A DNA stretch of 7,787 nt, taken from Nitrosomonadales bacterium (lineage in GTDB: Bacteria > Pseudomonadota > Gammaproteobacteria > Burkholderiales > SG8-41). The stretch lies in NCBI GenBank assembly GCA_009885185.1, contig VFLF01000414.1, forward strand, positions 1 through 7,787, read 5' to 3'. A program made the translations under genes and the position numbers. Position 1 is the stretch's first letter, and each line of letters opens with the position of its first letter. This document shows, one piece after another, positions 6,256-7,787 of this stretch. The notes beneath the pieces are model-generated. The model worked only from the letters and a program-made list of their open reading frames with translations, had not been told where the DNA came from and did not search any database.

Positions 6256-7632
6256 ATGGCACTGGATGCAGTCGTTGCGCGTTTCATCGAACACAGCCCA
6301 GTCACGGTGATGGCACGTCTGGCGCTGGGGCGGGCACTGGATGCGCAGTGGATTGATGCGCTGTTTGAGCAACACAGTGAACGGCAATACACCCGGGAAT
6401 TGCTGTTTTCGACTACCGTTGATCTGATGTCGATCGTGGCAGTGGGTCTGCGGCCATCGCTGCATGCGGCTGCGAAGGCCGCCGCCAACCTGCCGGTATC
6501 GATTACCGCGCTGTATGACAAGGTCAATGGCACGGCGCCGGGGTTGGTGCGTGCCTTGGTGGCGGGCAGTGCAAAGCGGCTCACGCCGGTGATTGAGGCG
6601 ATGTCGTCCACACCGCTGATGAGCGTGCCCGGTTATCGCGTGCGCATTCTTGATGGCAATCATCTGGCTGCGAGCGAGAAGCGCCTGAAGCCGTTGCGGG
6701 GGTTTCGCGGCACGGCACTGCCGGGACAGTCCTTGGTGGTCTACGACCCGGATCTGGGCATGGTACTCGATGTGATTCCCTGTGAGGATGGCCACACACA
6801 GGAGCGCGCCCTGATGCAACCGCTATTGGCAGCGGCGCGGCCGGGGGATTTGTGGATGGGCGATCGCAACTTTTGCACCCAGCCGATCCTGTGCGGCTGG
6901 CATCAGCAAGGCAGCTCGTTCCTGGTGCGCGAACACGGCGCCAATCCCAACCCCAGTGCACGGGATAAACCGCGAATGATCGGCAAAATCGCCACGGGCA
7001 CTGTCTTCGAACAATCGGTGAGCATTGACGATGACGCCGGTGCCCCTGTGCTACTACGGCGCATCGAATTGCGTTTGAACAAGCCCACTGAAGATGGGCA
7101 GATGATCATTCGTCTACTCACCAATCTGCCTGCGTCCGAATTCAGCGCCCTGGAACTCGCGCGCCTCTACCGCCGCCGCTGGCGCATCGAAATGATGTTT
7201 CAACGACTCGAATCGGTATTACAGAGTGAGATACCTGCTTTGGGCCACCCACGCGCAGCGCTGCTCGCTTTTGGGGTGGCAATATTGGCCTACAATGTCT
7301 TGGCGATAATAGCGCGTGCCATTACTGTGCAGCATCAACTCGATAGCGAAAAACTCGAGATTTCTTCGTTTTACGTCGCCATCACTATTAAGGCCGACTA
7401 CGCTGGCATGATGATCGCGATTGCGCAATCGACGTGGAAAACTTATGACAAATTCAGTGCACGAAAACTCGCGCAGACCTTCCTGCGCATCGCCGCACAC
7501 GCCGAACCGCACCGACTACGCACACATCCGCGTGGCCCCAAGGCTCGCGTCAAAAAGGGATTCGTGCCTCACCGCGCTGCTCAACGACACGTTGCAACCT
7601 CACGCGTCATTAAGGATGGCAAGATTATATGA
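6256..7632 (+). CDS. IS4-family DDE transposase
   Basis: A 458-aa transposase that catalyses cut-and-paste movement of the surrounding element, with an RNase H-like DDE core of the DDE_Tnp_1 type. The three catalytic acids can be placed: D133 in RILDGNHL, D203 in LWMGDRNFC, and E312 in LYRRRWRIEMMF. The IS4 signature Y-(2)-R-(3)-E-(6)-K is present as Y305, R308, E312, but the final Lys is Glu (E319). Between D203 and E312 lies the beta-strand-rich insert usual for the family. After the core come a hydrophobic helix (ALLAFGVAILAYNVLAIIA, 335-353) and a basic C-terminus (KARVKKGFVPHRAAQRHVAT, 429-448). The ATG at 6256 has GAGGGA (6245-6250) at 5-nt spacing. The frame is continuous and of full length, so the gene appears intact. 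The final TGA overlaps the right terminal repeat by one base. Confidence 0.92.
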   Translation: MALDAVVARFIEHSPVTVMARLALGRALDAQWIDALFEQHSERQYTRELLFSTTVDLMSIVAVGLRPSLHAAAKAAANLPVSITALYDKVNGTAPGLVRALVAGSAKRLTPVIEAMSSTPLMSVPGYRVRILDGNHLAASEKRLKPLRGFRGTALPGQSLVVYDPDLGMVLDVIPCEDGHTQERALMQPLLAAARPGDLWMGDRNFCTQPILCGWHQQGSSFLVREHGANPNPSARDKPRMIGKIATGTVFEQSVSIDDDAGAPVLLRRIELRLNKPTEDGQMIIRLLTNLPASEFSALELARLYRRRWRIEMMFQRLESVLQSEIPALGHPRAALLAFGVAILAYNVLAIIARAITVQHQLDSEKLEISSFYVAITIKADYAGMMIAIAQSTWKTYDKFSARKLAQTFLRIAAHAEPHRLRTHPRGPKARVKKGFVPHRAAQRHVATSRVIKDGKII

Positions 7633-7647
7633 CCTTGAAAGGGCTGG
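7632..7647 (-). repeat. IS right terminal inverted repeat
   Basis: ACCTTGAAAGGGCTGG is the exact reverse complement of the left end at 6103-6118. Its first base is the last base of the transposase stop codon, a compact arrangement common in insertion sequences. Confidence 0.9.
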
Positions 7648-7683
7648 TATTTAGAGCACACCCCTCAGTTGCTGCATCTGTCA

Positions 7684-7787
7684 CCCCGTCATTCCAGCGA
7701 AAGCTGGAATCCAGTTCGTTCAATCATGCGTAGCATCTGATCAGATCCTGCGGATTCAGTTACCACTTGGGTTCCAGCTTTCGCTGG
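7684..7787. repeat. REPIN-like pair of inverted palindromes, cut by the window end
   Basis: ATTCCAGC-GAAA-GCTGGAAT (7691-7710) is a perfect 8-bp hairpin with a GAAA tetraloop, within CGTCATTCCAGCGAAAGC. The sequence at 7765-7787 (ACTTGGG then TTCCAGCTTTCGCTGG) is the same unit in inverted orientation and runs off the window. On the other strand it reads CCAGCGAAAGCTGGAACCCA, one mismatch from CCAGCGAAAGCTGGAATCCA at 7694-7713. The spacer holds a perfect 12-bp palindrome, ATCTGATCAGAT (7735-7746). Two inverted REP units with a short spacer match the REPIN layout, non-autonomous elements mobilised by RAYT transposases. From memory, GTCATTCC(A/C)GCGAAAGC(T/G)GGAATCCAG units are widespread in proteobacteria. 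No gene is seen from 7648 to the end. Confidence 0.7.

Larger units (their letters stand above)
6103..7647 (+). mobile_element. Complete IS4-family insertion sequence (1545 bp)
   Basis: The element is bounded by a perfect 16-bp terminal inverted repeat: CCAGCCCTTTCAAGGT at 6103-6118 and ACCTTGAAAGGGCTGG at 7632-7647. Inside is one intact transposase gene, with about 137 bp of non-coding sequence between the left repeat and its ATG; at the right end the stop codon TGA overlaps the repeat by one base. Immediate flanks (left ...CCCTAAAGC, right TATTTAGAG...) show no obvious target-site duplication. The insertion lies just behind the Bug gene, where it may have cut that gene off from its original downstream sequence. 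The length is typical of IS4-family elements. Confidence 0.88.

Noticed and set aside
6094..7656. Target-site duplication around the IS (CTAAAGC against TATTTAGAGC)
   Set aside because: The flanks share only a few bases and are not direct repeats at the defined ends.
1..7787. CRISPR array, tRNA, rRNA, toxin-antitoxin or defence genes
   Set aside because: No regularly spaced direct repeats, cloverleaf or rRNA sequence was recognised, and every intact gene belongs to another identified family.

Overview
The window looks like a GC-rich betaproteobacterial chromosome, most likely Burkholderiales. The evidence is a Bug-type (TctC) periplasmic binding protein, a two-repeat PsiF protein, a YedI/DUF808 membrane protein, a PA0069-type radical SAM protein, and two kinds of short interspersed palindrome that I recall as common in such genomes. 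No rRNA, tRNA or CRISPR array is visible. Nearly all of the sequence is accounted for by seven intact genes.

Layout. (1) Positions 1-830, leftward: a rho-independent terminator, a psiF-like secreted protein gene, its leader with a perfect 14-bp palindrome, and a short relic of an amidohydrolase 3' end. (2) Positions 828-1748, leftward: a yedI-like inner-membrane protein with a GTG start and a strong Shine-Dalgarno sequence. (3) Positions 1749-1942: a spacer with a REP-like inverted repeat. (4) Positions 1943-4969: a leftward three-gene block, probably one operon, in transcription order a Rossmann/DUF2520 dehydrogenase-like protein, a double-hotdog acyl-CoA thioesterase-like protein, and a PA0069-family radical SAM protein. 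(5) Positions 5119-6099, rightward: an orphan Bug solute-binding protein, divergent from the operon across a short AT-rich spacer. (6) Positions 6103-7647: an apparently complete IS4-family insertion sequence with perfect 16-bp terminal inverted repeats, starting 3 bp after the Bug stop codon. (7) Positions 7648-7787: non-coding, with a pair of inverted REP-like palindromes (REPIN-like) running off the window end.

No obvious new multi-gene system such as defence, secretion or a biosynthetic cluster is present. The least understood part is the three-gene block: an NAD(P)-type Rossmann protein, a tandem hotdog protein whose two halves seem to keep complementary parts of the active site, and an SPL-like radical SAM enzyme. 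Their common task, if they have one, cannot be read from the sequence. The other notable signals are signs of genome flux: the IS, the amidohydrolase relic and the two palindromic repeat elements.
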